A DNA stretch of 64,000 bases from CAVQCA01 sp963763115 (GTDB lineage Bacteria > Pseudomonadota > Gammaproteobacteria > UBA9214). This document shows, piece by piece, positions 19,531 through 27,824 of the stretch. The translations under genes and the position numbers were made by a program. The notes under the pieces were generated by a model, which was not told the DNA's origin, ran no database searches, and worked only from the letters and a program-made list of their open reading frames with translations. The stretch spans positions 5,291 through 69,290 of the forward strand of contig CAVXNM010000016.1 in NCBI GenBank assembly GCA_963763115.1, given 5' to 3'. Position 1 is the stretch's first letter; every line of letters begins with the position of its first letter.

Positions 19531-20061
19531 TTATGCGCCGAAATCAGGCCAGCCTGCGTCCTTCTCGGAGATAACCTCGACCGGACGCGACCATACGATA
19601 CCAAACGCAGGGTCGTTCCAACGCAAGCCCCGCTCCGCCCCCGGCGTATAGGCTTCCGATACCAGGTAAGTTACTTCAGTGTTGTCCTCCAGGGTGATAA
19701 ACCCGTGAGCAAAACCCGCCGGGACATACAGCATATTATAGTTGTCGGCCGTCAGTTCCACAGCGGTCCACCGTTTAAAGGTCAATGAGTCCGGCCGCAG
19801 ATCCACAATCACATCGTATATCCCGCCCCTGCTGCATCGCACCAGCTTGGTTTCCTCGTAAGGCGCGGCCTGGTAGTGCATTCCCCTCAGGGTACCTGCC
19901 CTGGTATTGAAGGAGGTATTCGCCTGTACGACTGTGGATACCAGGTTGTGCTGCTCGAACTCCTTCTGGCACCAGACTCTGGCAAAGAAACCACGGCTGT
20001 CTTCAAGCTTGTCCAGTTCAATGCGGTAGGCACCCTGAAGTTCCGTCTGGTGGAACTTCAC
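19531..20061 (-). CDS. rfbC: dTDP/CDP-4-keto-sugar 3,5-epimerase-like cupin (RfbC family)
   Basis: A GTG at 20061, one base after the preceding gene's stop, gives a 176-residue protein beginning MKFHQTELQGAYRIELDKLE. It contains DSRGFFARVWCQKEF, QANTSFNTRAGTLRGMHYQ with the catalytic histidine region, and YVPAGFAHGFITLEDNTEV, all RmlC/RfbC landmarks. It epimerises C3 and/or C5 of a nucleotide 4-keto-6-deoxy sugar. Given rfbF nearby, the nucleotide is more likely CDP than dTDP. An upstream in-frame ATG (20115) would overlap the epimerase by about 50 bases and looks less likely. Confidence 0.85.
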   Translation of the reverse strand: MKFHQTELQGAYRIELDKLEDSRGFFARVWCQKEFEQHNLVSTVVQANTSFNTRAGTLRGMHYQAAPYEETKLVRCSRGGIYDVIVDLRPDSLTFKRWTAVELTADNYNMLYVPAGFAHGFITLEDNTEVTYLVSEAYTPGAERGLRWNDPAFGIVWSRPVEVISEKDAGWPDFGA

Positions 20062-20062
20062 C

Positions 20063-21105
20063 CTACTGCCACTCCAGATGGCTGTTGAGGCGGCCCTGTT
20101 CACGGTGTTGCGCAATGACCTTCAGCCGGATCAGCTGGGAATTGCGGAAATCCCCGTCGTTGAACCGCATGAATTCCAAACGTTCTGCCAGATCTTCAAT
20201 AGCCGTTTTCAGGGTCATCTGCGGCTGGTGATCCGCTGCGAGTTTCTCGTACAGGCTGAAATCAACCTGATATGAACGCTTATCCGCCGGCGCATCCGTA
20301 TTGATCGATACCGACACACCGGGAATGATCTCCGCGACCGCCTCTGCAAGATCGCGTACCTGGTAGTTCCAGCGTTGCTTCCTGAGTTCAGCGCGAGGAA
20401 ACGCCCACCGTTCGCGCTATCGCGATGGATTGCCCAGTCCATCGCCAGAGCCATGTCCCTGACATGAATCAGGGGCCGCCACGGCGTGCCGTCACTGAGG
20501 ACGGTTATCTGTTTGGATGCAATCGCGCCCGCAACAAAATCGTTTAAAACAAGGTCCAGTCGCAACCGGTCGCTGGCTCCACAGGCGGTCGCAAATCGGA
20601 GACAGGTCACTACGAAACCGTCATCAGCCAGTTTATTCAGTTCTTCCTCCATGCCGATCTTCGACTTCGCGTAGGCAGTCAGCGGATTCAGCGGCGCCTG
20701 TTCGTCACGCGCCTCACCTTCGGCGAACCCATAGACGCTGCAGCTGGATGCAAACACAAAGCGGCTCACACCTGCTGCTTTAGCTTGTCTCGCCAGTTCG
20801 ATACTCGCCTGAAAGTTAATATCGTGCGTAACTTCCTTGAATCTATCGCCCATCGGGTCATTGGAAATTGCCGCCAGGTGCACAACAGCATCGACGCCTG
20901 CAAAAAGGCCCTGCGGCAGCTTTCTCAGGTCGGCGAAATGTTGAACGTCCAGCCGGTTTTCGGGAAAGACAGTGACACCTGTCAGGCAATGGGCAAAATA
21001 GCCGGTGTCAATGCCAATCAGTACCGCCCCCGGAGTCGAACGCCGCAGCCGTTCCAGCAGGACTGGTCCAACGTAGCCCATATTCCCCGTAATCAAAATC
21101 TTCAT
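20063..21105 (-). CDS. NAD-dependent epimerase/dehydratase (SDR), one frameshift
   Basis: ATG 21105 begins MKILITGNMGYVGPVLLERL, an extended-SDR nucleotide-binding motif (GxxGxxG), followed by VVHLAAISNDP, the catalytic FASSCSVYG and TAYAKSK (YxxxK). The frame changes near 20375: one frame ends in FLALNSGSN, the other resumes WNYQVRDLAEAVAEIIPG and continues to the stop at 20063. Together they give a full-length protein of about 346 residues. It should convert a nucleotide-sugar intermediate (4,6-dehydration, epimerisation or reduction). The gene is 89 bases downstream of the second SDR. Confidence 0.8.
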
Positions 21106-21193
21106 AGCCGCAGCCCCCAATGTAGTACCCGAATACAGTGACAAAGCAACCTTCCAGTATACTGAATCTTGTTAGATTCGTCGCATTTCACTC

Positions 21194-22111
21194 TCATGTT
21201 GCATTGCTTCTATACCAGTCTGCTGTCTGCTTCAATCCCTCGAGCAGCAACGTCTTCGGCTTCCAGCCTGACAGGTGGCAGGCCTGAGCAACATCGGCGA
21301 CGCGCACTCTCTCAAATGGACGATCGGCAAGGCTCCCGAACTCCGGCCGCAAGCCAGGCTCTATAATGTCTGCCAGTTGTTCGACGATGTGACGTACAAA
21401 CGTCAACTGCCCTGAACCAACATCGATTGCCTTACCGTCTATTCCCTGCGTGCAGGCAAGTGTAAGATACGCATCGACAACATCGTCAACATACACCCAG
21501 TCAACCTCACGTGTGCCGCTCATCAGCTGCGGCAACTGCCCCCGCAGCAGAGATAGTGTTGTATAGGGGATCAGTTTAGAATGGTCCTTCTGATTCGGGC
21601 CATATACCATGAACAACCGCGCTGTAACCACGGGGGTACCATAAAGTGCATGAAACATCCGGGCGTATGCACTTGCCGCACTCTTTGCAGCTGCATAAGG
21701 GGATACAGGGCTAACCGTCTCGGCATCGCCCTCGGCCTCCTCAAGCGATCCTGTCAGTACAACTTTTGGCACCCCGTATTCGGTAGCAGCGACAAGCAGA
21801 TTCACAGTACTCAACAGATTACCGCGCAATGCCGGCAGCACAAACTGTATTTCACGCTTACCGGACACGAAACTCGCCAGATGGAAAATAATATCTGGTG
21901 CAACGGATTCCACAACCCGTCTGGTAGCGCCCTCGTCCTCCAGTTCCGCCTGCCACCATCTGAAAACTCTCCCCCTGCTCCGCGGGGCACGCGAGACGCC
22001 ATGCACAATAGCCCCGAGCTGGTTTAATCGATCACACAGGTGCGAGCCGATAAATCCGCTCGCACCTGTTACCAGTATCGTTCTCTGGCTGAACGATGTA
22101 CTGTCAAACAT
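21194..22111 (-). CDS. NAD-dependent epimerase/dehydratase or 4-ketoreductase (SDR)
   Basis: The start ATG 22111 sits six bases after a clear GGAGGA. The protein has ILVTGASGFIGSHLCDRL (GxxGxxG), IIFHLASFVSG, the catalytic SPYAAAKSAASAYARM (YxxxK) and RLFMVYGPNQ, placing it among extended SDRs near CDP-abequose/paratose synthase-type reductases and dTDP-sugar reductases. It probably performs the closing 4-keto reduction or an epimerisation in the sugar pathway that uses rfbF product. The exact reaction is inference. It is 64 bases downstream of the DUF4910 gene. Confidence 0.85.
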   Translation of the reverse strand: MFDSTSFSQRTILVTGASGFIGSHLCDRLNQLGAIVHGVSRAPRSRGRVFRWWQAELEDEGATRRVVESVAPDIIFHLASFVSGKREIQFVLPALRGNLLSTVNLLVAATEYGVPKVVLTGSLEEAEGDAETVSPVSPYAAAKSAASAYARMFHALYGTPVVTARLFMVYGPNQKDHSKLIPYTTLSLLRGQLPQLMSGTREVDWVYVDDVVDAYLTLACTQGIDGKAIDVGSGQLTFVRHIVEQLADIIEPGLRPEFGSLADRPFERVRVADVAQACHLSGWKPKTLLLEGLKQTADWYRSNAT

Positions 22112-22175
22112 GAGTCCTCCATAATTGCCCTTATCTGCAATCCAGCGGAAGCAGCATTCGGACAACAGACGTAAT

Positions 22176-23480
22176 TCAGTTTTCCTTTAACAGGTCACAG
22201 CGCAGCAGCGCCTCTGCGGCATTCCGGATTTCAGAAAATGGCTCCCCCGAGCGTTCGGCTATCCGCAGCAGATCATGTTCTCCGTCTGATAAATTTAACG
22301 TCCAAAGCAATGCCATTTCTTTCAGTTTTGCTCCGGCCGTGGCTCCCACATTGCCGTATAGCCCACGTTTACCGAGCTGTGGTTCACACTTCGGATTCTT
22401 ATTCCAATAGGTCTTATTATTTTCAAGCACATCGAAGACATCGAGAAACGTCGCAAACGATTGCGCCAGGTATTCCGGTTTCACCAAGTCCAGATTATCC
22501 GCAGAGGTATGGTACTCCGGGTACTGTCCGTGACTACTTCTTGACAGGCTTCCTACGGCGAGGTTAAATCCTGGCGAGCAATACTGGCGTTCGTCATAGC
22601 CATATGGATAGAAGTCTACTTCGCGAAACCCCTGGCGCAACTGCCCGAGCACATGCAAGACCGCACGATCTATTTCCGCCGTTCCACGCCTGCTTTTTTT
22701 ATAAGTAAAGGCACCACCATCACCCACGCATGTCACAACAAGCCCGTGCTTTATATTTTTTGTTCGGTCCTCGTTCAGAGCCAGCCAGGTAATCGAGCCG
22801 ATTGTTCCTGGAATAAACAGGAACCGATACGAATAGCGCGACTGCCGGCTCGCAAGATAATCCGCCAGGTACGTTGTAAGCGCAATGCCGGACAGGTTGT
22901 CATTGCATAGCGACGGATGACAGACATGGCAAGATAACAGCACTTCTTCGTCCGTTTCACCCGGAATATACAATTCACCATACGTTAGATAGCCGGGCTC
23001 CAATGTCGAGTCAATAACGACCTCATACTCGCCGGCTGGCAGCGATTCGGCCTGACTATGTGGGACACAGAACCCCCAATTCTCCTTGTAATAAGACGTG
23101 CGGTAAGGCACCCAATCCGGATGTTCCGGGAGTGAAAAAAGGTGTTGCCGTAATTCATCAAGTGTCACTGTTTTATGAACAGGGATGCTGTAATTAAGCA
23201 CGTGAAGATTGCTCGCTTTGAAATCCGCAATTTTCGCGCCTTTTGGAGTGATGATGTACGCATCATCGATATTCCACTCACGTGGTACGACCCAGTCGAA
23301 TACGGGTGTGCCACTGGACACTTCGTTCACCGTAAGTGGGACTATCTCCCTGATGCGCTCAAGCGTGTGTCGCACTCCATTTCCGGTTATGCTCCGGCAC
23401 ACAGGGTAAAGCTCTTCTATCAGCGCATACATACGCTGGCCGATACTGTCTGAGCAGAGGGATTCGGTGTTGTCGCTCAT
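22176..23480 (-). CDS. DUF4910 protein with M28-like aminopeptidase fold
   Basis: The gene starts at ATG 23480 after GAGGTGG. It is 434 residues and begins with a region containing ELYPVCRSITGNGVR. A peptidase-like domain follows with candidate zinc ligands in SCHVCHPSLCNDNLSG (His, Asp), YDERQYCSPG and YPEYHTSADN (His). The C-terminus is winged-helix-like. These are landmarks of the DUF4910/DUF2172 family, found repeatedly inside O-antigen and sugar-nucleotide loci of many bacteria. No reaction is known to me; a deacylase or amidohydrolase acting on an amino-sugar precursor is a reasonable guess. Confidence 0.85.
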   Translation of the reverse strand: MSDNTESLCSDSIGQRMYALIEELYPVCRSITGNGVRHTLERIREIVPLTVNEVSSGTPVFDWVVPREWNIDDAYIITPKGAKIADFKASNLHVLNYSIPVHKTVTLDELRQHLFSLPEHPDWVPYRTSYYKENWGFCVPHSQAESLPAGEYEVVIDSTLEPGYLTYGELYIPGETDEEVLLSCHVCHPSLCNDNLSGIALTTYLADYLASRQSRYSYRFLFIPGTIGSITWLALNEDRTKNIKHGLVVTCVGDGGAFTYKKSRRGTAEIDRAVLHVLGQLRQGFREVDFYPYGYDERQYCSPGFNLAVGSLSRSSHGQYPEYHTSADNLDLVKPEYLAQSFATFLDVFDVLENNKTYWNKNPKCEPQLGKRGLYGNVGATAGAKLKEMALLWTLNLSDGEHDLLRIAERSGEPFSEIRNAAEALLRCDLLKEN

Positions 23481-23546
23481 TAGCCACCTCACAGTTCACG
23501 GCCCCCGGGTCAATGAAGGGATTCCTGTTGTGTACGTCCTGCCTGC

Positions 23547-24788
23547 TCAGTAGACCTGCAATTCCGGGATAGGTACCACAAACCGGCCACCCCATTCCCG
23601 AATGTGCGCCATTTGTCGCATGATTTCTTCTTTCAAATTCCAGGGTAGAATCAACACATAATCCGGCTTGGTTTCGCTGATCCTTTCCGGTGGAAAAATC
23701 GGCAAATGCGTACCTGGCAGAAAAAGGCCTTGTTTGTGGGGACTCAAGTCCACTGTGTAGTCGATAAAATCGTTGCGGATACCGCAGTAGTTAAGCAGTG
23801 TGTTACCTTTGGCCGGCGCACCGTACCCGACAATTGTCCTGCCTTCGGTCTTTGCCTCAATTAGAAACGAAAGCAGTCTACGCTTTGTCTCCTTGACCCT
23901 TTCGGCATAGCTTGTGTAAATACCTGTGTCTGTAAATCCCGCTCGAATCTCCAGTTCGCGTAGATTGTTCACGGACTCAAGCACCGGCCTGCTGTCGTCC
24001 GAATCGTGCCTGGCATAGATGCGCAACGAGCCACCGTGGGTCGGGATTTCCTCAACGTCGAAGATGACCAGGCCAAACGCGGCAAACACCTTTTCGACGG
24101 TAACGAGTGAAAAATAGGAAAAATGCTCGTGATAAATCGTGTCAAACTGGTTGAATTCTATTAGTTGTTTTAGGTGCGGGAACTCCATCGTTATAATTCC
24201 CCGCGGCGCCAGAAGAATTTTCATGCCCTGGACAAAGTCATTGAGATCGGGGACATGCGCCAGGACATTGTTTCCGACAAGCAGGTCCGCCTCGATGCCG
24301 TCCGCAACCATATCGGTTGCTGTGTTTACACCAAAGAATTTCACCAGCGAAGGTATACCGAGTTCTTCCGCCGCTCTTGCGACATTGGCGCACGGTTCAA
24401 CGCCCAGAATCCTGGCTCCGATTGGAACAAAATTCTTCAAGAGATACCCGTCATTGCTGGCGATCTCTACCACTTGCGATTCATTGTTGATGCTGAAGCG
24501 CTCAGTCACTTTCAATGAATATTGCCGTGCATGCTCGAGCCAGCTTTCTGAATATGATGAAAAATATGCGTATTCATCACTGAAAATCGCATCCGCCGCC
24601 TGAAACTGCTCCAGCTGAACCAGCCAACACTGCTCACAAACGTAGGCATGCAGTGGATAGAATGGCTCCATGGAACTGAGCTTTTCCAGCTTGATATTGT
24701 CGTTGGAAACCGGTGACATCCCCAAGTCGGCGACCGAAACGTGCAGCGGGCTGGCGCAAAACCGGCACTTTCTTTCTTGAACGACCAT
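23547..24788 (-). CDS. Sugar C-methyltransferase (NovU/TylCIII-like)
   Basis: The 413-residue protein begins with a zinc-binding region (CRFCASPL and CEQCWLVQL), followed by the SAM-binding core VVEIASNDGYLLKNF near residue 108, EFPHLKQL and HEHFSYFS. The last third has GYGAPAKGNTLLNYCG and LPWNLKEEI. This is the C-methyltransferase architecture (zinc finger, Methyltransf_11, C-methyltransferase C-terminal domain) that methylates C3 or C5 of 4-keto nucleotide sugars. Its presence predicts a branched-chain sugar. A good AAAGGAG ribosome site precedes ATG 24788. Confidence 0.9.
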   Translation of the reverse strand: MVVQERKCRFCASPLHVSVADLGMSPVSNDNIKLEKLSSMEPFYPLHAYVCEQCWLVQLEQFQAADAIFSDEYAYFSSYSESWLEHARQYSLKVTERFSINNESQVVEIASNDGYLLKNFVPIGARILGVEPCANVARAAEELGIPSLVKFFGVNTATDMVADGIEADLLVGNNVLAHVPDLNDFVQGMKILLAPRGIITMEFPHLKQLIEFNQFDTIYHEHFSYFSLVTVEKVFAAFGLVIFDVEEIPTHGGSLRIYARHDSDDSRPVLESVNNLRELEIRAGFTDTGIYTSYAERVKETKRRLLSFLIEAKTEGRTIVGYGAPAKGNTLLNYCGIRNDFIDYTVDLSPHKQGLFLPGTHLPIFPPERISETKPDYVLILPWNLKEEIMRQMAHIREWGGRFVVPIPELQVY

Positions 24789-24867
24789 CAGTCGATCTCC
24801 TTTTATGCTCTACCTATGTATAGACTTTTCGTTATCAGCAAAGTCAGAAAGCCAGCGCACGCAGCAG

Positions 24868-26076
24868 TCACCTGATCAACTCACAAATCTGCTGGAACGC
24901 ATACTCACTGAATGACATGGCGCATGTGAATGCCGGTGACACAGCATTAAGTATATGGAATGACTTGCTGTCCCCTTCCAGCCTGAAATCCATTTCCAGT
25001 TTCCTCGAGCGCGTATCCAGCAACTGTGCACGTATCCCCGGCTCTCCCCACCGAGTGTAGTATTCTGACCGGACATCACTGACCATTTCAGCGGCGAGCG
25101 CTACAAGATGTGGCCGATACATTTTCTGCATCTCATTCCAGGCGAGCTTCCTGAACTCAAAATCATTGCGGATAAAAAGCTCCGCTTCCCGACCCAGCAC
25201 TTCCATAAGCTCCCCAATACGAAAGTTCTCGAATCCTTTGTACTGCTCTCTCCAGAAGCAGGGTATTGCGGTTGGCCCTATCTTGGTATGCCCACGAAGA
25301 GTGACAGTATGGTGCACCCCGAGAAACGGGTTACGAAGATCAGGAACGGGGTAAATATTGGTGTTCAAAGGTTTTGCGGTATCGCTCGCATATAGATACA
25401 AGCCCTTGAAGGGCAGGATCCGGTAGTGTTGCGAAAACCCGTAATCCTTTGCAATCTTGTCGGCGTATAAACCGGCGGCATTGATAACGTAGCCGGCGCT
25501 GATATCTCCTTTAGTAGTTCTCACAACCCCATCTTTCATACCCAGATATTCAGTGCTGTTAAGCATGCGTATACCAACTTGCTTCGCTTTGGAAACAAAT
25601 GAGTCCATTAACTCCCGCGGATCAACGCTGGCCGTGGTTGGCGAAAACAATGCATATTGGTGTGTACATACACGGGGCTCTATTTCTTTTGCTTCTGTCT
25701 CGGTGATCTTGTAGAGATCCACCTCATTCACCTGCGCCCTTGACAGAAGTTCATCCAGCACCGGCAACTCGTCAGCGTTCTTTGCAACGACCAGCTTTCC
25801 GCACCGGTTGATACCTAAATTATTTTCAGCGCAGAAATCAGTCAGGCGCCGATTGCCATCTCTGGTTAACCGCGCTTTAAGGCTATTTGCCGTGTAATAG
25901 AAGCCAGCATGCAGAACACCACTGTTTCGGCCGCTCGCATGTTCGCCGTAGCGCTCCTCTTTCTCGATTGTCGTGACCTGGGCATCGGGGAAACGGCGTT
26001 TTGATTCGAGGGCAAGATTTACACCAATGACACCACCACCGATAACCAGGAAATCACTTGTAACGTTACCCACCAA
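24868..26076 (-). CDS. lhgO: L-2-hydroxyglutarate oxidase-like FAD enzyme
   Basis: The 402-residue flavoprotein has the dinucleotide-binding motif FLVIGGGVIGVNLALE at residue 10, then GEHASGRNSGVLHAGFYY, NAAGLYADKIA and LPFKGLYLYA, all close to LhgO/YgaF of the DAO family. It oxidises 2-hydroxyglutarate or a related hydroxy acid and passes electrons to the membrane. Such genes often appear at the edges of O-antigen clusters, and here it heads the minus-strand sugar cassette. The alternative is another DAO-family oxidase, but length and motifs favour LhgO. Confidence 0.85.
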   Translation of the reverse strand: MVGNVTSDFLVIGGGVIGVNLALESKRRFPDAQVTTIEKEERYGEHASGRNSGVLHAGFYYTANSLKARLTRDGNRRLTDFCAENNLGINRCGKLVVAKNADELPVLDELLSRAQVNEVDLYKITETEAKEIEPRVCTHQYALFSPTTASVDPRELMDSFVSKAKQVGIRMLNSTEYLGMKDGVVRTTKGDISAGYVINAAGLYADKIAKDYGFSQHYRILPFKGLYLYASDTAKPLNTNIYPVPDLRNPFLGVHHTVTLRGHTKIGPTAIPCFWREQYKGFENFRIGELMEVLGREAELFIRNDFEFRKLAWNEMQKMYRPHLVALAAEMVSDVRSEYYTRWGEPGIRAQLLDTRSRKLEMDFRLEGDSKSFHILNAVSPAFTCAMSFSEYAFQQICELIR

Positions 26077-26211
26077 TGCCCCCTATTCGATACTTTGCCA
26101 GTACGCAATTATCAACTGATTTGATTCGAGTTCGCTGCCGGTAGCAGCCGCTTGCCTGTGGAGGCGATTCTCCACGAAACCTCACGCTGATCCATGTTTA
26201 GTATAGAAGAT

Positions 26212-26299
26212 ATAGACGCCCCCTCCTACCCTGAGGGTTACCATGGCTGATGGATGTCTCAGCGGTCTGAGGGCATCAGAGCATACAGGAGGCGTCTAT
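26212..26299. repeat. Imperfect inverted repeat before the IS110-type ORF
   Basis: ATAGACGCC followed by CCCTCC at 26212-26226 mirrors GGAGGCGTCTAT at 26288-26299, differing by three inserted cytosines. The right arm runs into the transposase ATG at 26298. This is the non-coding leader expected at the 5' side of an IS110-family element, where subterminal inverted repeats flank a promoter or junction region. Confidence 0.5.
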
Positions 26300-26722
26300 G
26301 AATCGGAACATAGTTTATGCCGGGATCGATGTCGATGACGTGCGTTCCCACGGTTGTGGATTGGATCCGCGCACGTGCGAGGTGCTGGACTTCCACTGTC
26401 GTCCGACATTGAAGCGCTGGCGGTGGCACCCAGGTATCGAGACTCGGTCAAGGCGTTGACCTGTTACAAGGGCATCAAGCATCTGTTCGCCTTGACGATG
26501 ATCACCGAGATCGGTGATGTGAAACGTTTCGCCCATCCGCGGCAGTTGGTTTCCTGGGTCGGTATGGACATACGGGAATACGCGTCGGGGGGCAAATCAC
26601 ACCGCTTTGGCATCACCCGGCGGAAACTACGTATGGCCGGGGTGCAGGGGGTGTCACCGTGCTGTTGTCCGTCTACAGTACAAACACGACATGCCCGGCC
26701 GTCCATGGCATGTCTGGTTTAG
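26298..26722 (+). pseudogene. IS110-family transposase remnant with internal deletion
   Basis: The start MNRNIVYAGIDVDDV and then CRPTLK is the N-terminus of IS110-type DEDD transposases. At about 26406-26413 the frame changes and the sequence resumes as IEALAVAPRYRDSV, KALTCYKGIKHLFALTMI, FAHPRQLVSWVGMDIREY and GKSHRFGITR, the C-terminal transposase_20 domain. About 200 codons between these segments are missing. The sequence ACATTGAA at the junction could encode the ends of both halves, so deletion at a short direct repeat is likely. The extreme C-terminus is also lost after 26625. Confidence 0.8.
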
Positions 26723-26747
26723 ACCCGACTCCAGACCTTTAGCCTTT

Positions 26748-26885
26748 TCATATCCAGCTTTCAGACCTGCCCGGCATACCCTTGAGCACCCCGATCAGCC
26801 GCCACGCGATCCGCTCCAGCACCTGCGCCTGGTCGGCATCACCCTTGAGTCGGGCCCGCTCCATCTCGGCGATCACGTCCCACCC
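26748..26885 (-). repeat. Small repeated ORF, copy A (no start codon)
   Basis: On the minus strand this reads WDVIAEMERARLKGDADQ, LERIAWRLIGVLKGMPG and ends SESWI-stop at 26748-26750. It aligns over about 45 residues with copy B at 31936-32115, where WEVIAEMERTRLQGDDDMAQ and LERIAWRLCRVLDG are shared. The 3' flank is also similar in both copies. Copy A lacks the MDARKE start and is degraded at its 5' end. It looks like part of a mobile or island-associated repeat of unknown function. Confidence 0.55.
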
Positions 26886-26947
26886 CGGGAAGCCAACGAA
26901 CAGACCCCGCCCATGTGACGGGGTTCCTTTTGTCCGTTGCAGGAACG

Positions 26948-27562
26948 TTAGGGATCATTATTCTGTAATATCATGGGACATTCTTTAATTTTTGCGTCAG
27001 GACATACTTTACTCAATATTATATTTAGAGTGGGTGTCCGACTGAGCACGAATTTGTTTAGCAAGTGTTCGGCACACGATGCATGCTTCGCTGCTTGGAA
27101 AAATACGCGGGTAGCGCTATATGCATCCTTCTTCAAATACTCACGTCCACGATCGGGCTTTATCCCGCTTTGATGTTGTTTGATCGCTTCCCCGAAAGGT
27201 TCTAACTTTTTCTCCATATCTGCGTATTGCGAAAGGAAGAAAGTAAGATGCGCTGCTATCATGACATTAATTGGCATGATGCGTGCCATAGCAGGTTCTA
27301 GGGAGGGTATAAGTTTGGGTCGTTGCCAAACCAACTTCTCCGCAATAAATGCTGCGCGATCATCTGAATTGGTAAAACTTTTCTCGTCAGCTAGATCGTT
27401 GAGCAATCTGGCAGCTATGCGAACTGGCACAAGCGTTGATACAATCAGCATTGAGGCGGAAAGATCCTCACGTCGTTCAACCCTAAAAGCCACAATTAAA
27501 GCAGCCAACAGAGCAATGACGCCGCCTAGGACTGATCCGATTAGCGTCTGCCAATCTTTCAA
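26948..27562 (-). CDS. Hypothetical single-pass membrane protein
   Basis: The 204-residue protein has one strong N-terminal membrane segment (LIGSVLGGVIALLAALIVAF, residues 7-26), followed by a basic stretch and a mostly helical cytoplasmic-type domain with no motif I recognise. The only start upstream of the membrane segment in this frame is TTG 27562, without a clear ribosome site, so the start is uncertain. It lies downstream of and co-oriented with the SIR2-like gene, separated by 262 bases. A toxin-antitoxin or defence partnership is possible but not shown. Confidence 0.6.
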   Translation of the reverse strand: MKDWQTLIGSVLGGVIALLAALIVAFRVERREDLSASMLIVSTLVPVRIAARLLNDLADEKSFTNSDDRAAFIAEKLVWQRPKLIPSLEPAMARIMPINVMIAAHLTFFLSQYADMEKKLEPFGEAIKQHQSGIKPDRGREYLKKDAYSATRVFFQAAKHASCAEHLLNKFVLSRTPTLNIILSKVCPDAKIKECPMILQNNDP

Positions 27563-27634
27563 AAATGCGGCTAAAAGGTCGATGGCTAAATCCCTCTCTT
27601 AGGGTTCTTACAAGTATAAATGTCGTTCAAATAA

Positions 27635-27678
27635 GCGTAGCCACCCGGCCAGCACACCAGCCGACCGGGCGACTACGC
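27635..27678. repeat. Imperfect long hairpin, possible terminator after the SIR2-like gene
   Basis: GCGTAGCCACCCGGCCAGC at 27635-27653 mirrors the complement of 27660-27678 at 15 of 19 positions, with a six-base loop. It lies in the 262-base gap between the SIR2-like gene and the membrane protein. There is no T-run. It could terminate or insulate transcription, or be part of a short repeat; the surrounding 100 bases are much GC-richer than the flanking genes. Confidence 0.35.
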
Positions 27679-27824
27679 GCGCCTGTAGGCATCCCTAGTG
27701 CCGGCACGGGAGCGAAGGCGCTGTAGCGTTACCACTACGGGGGGAAGCATAGCCTAAAGTAACTGGCGGGACTAAAGGTTAAGGTATTGAGGGGTTGTAA
27801 ATTAGGGAAGAAATATCCAGATTA

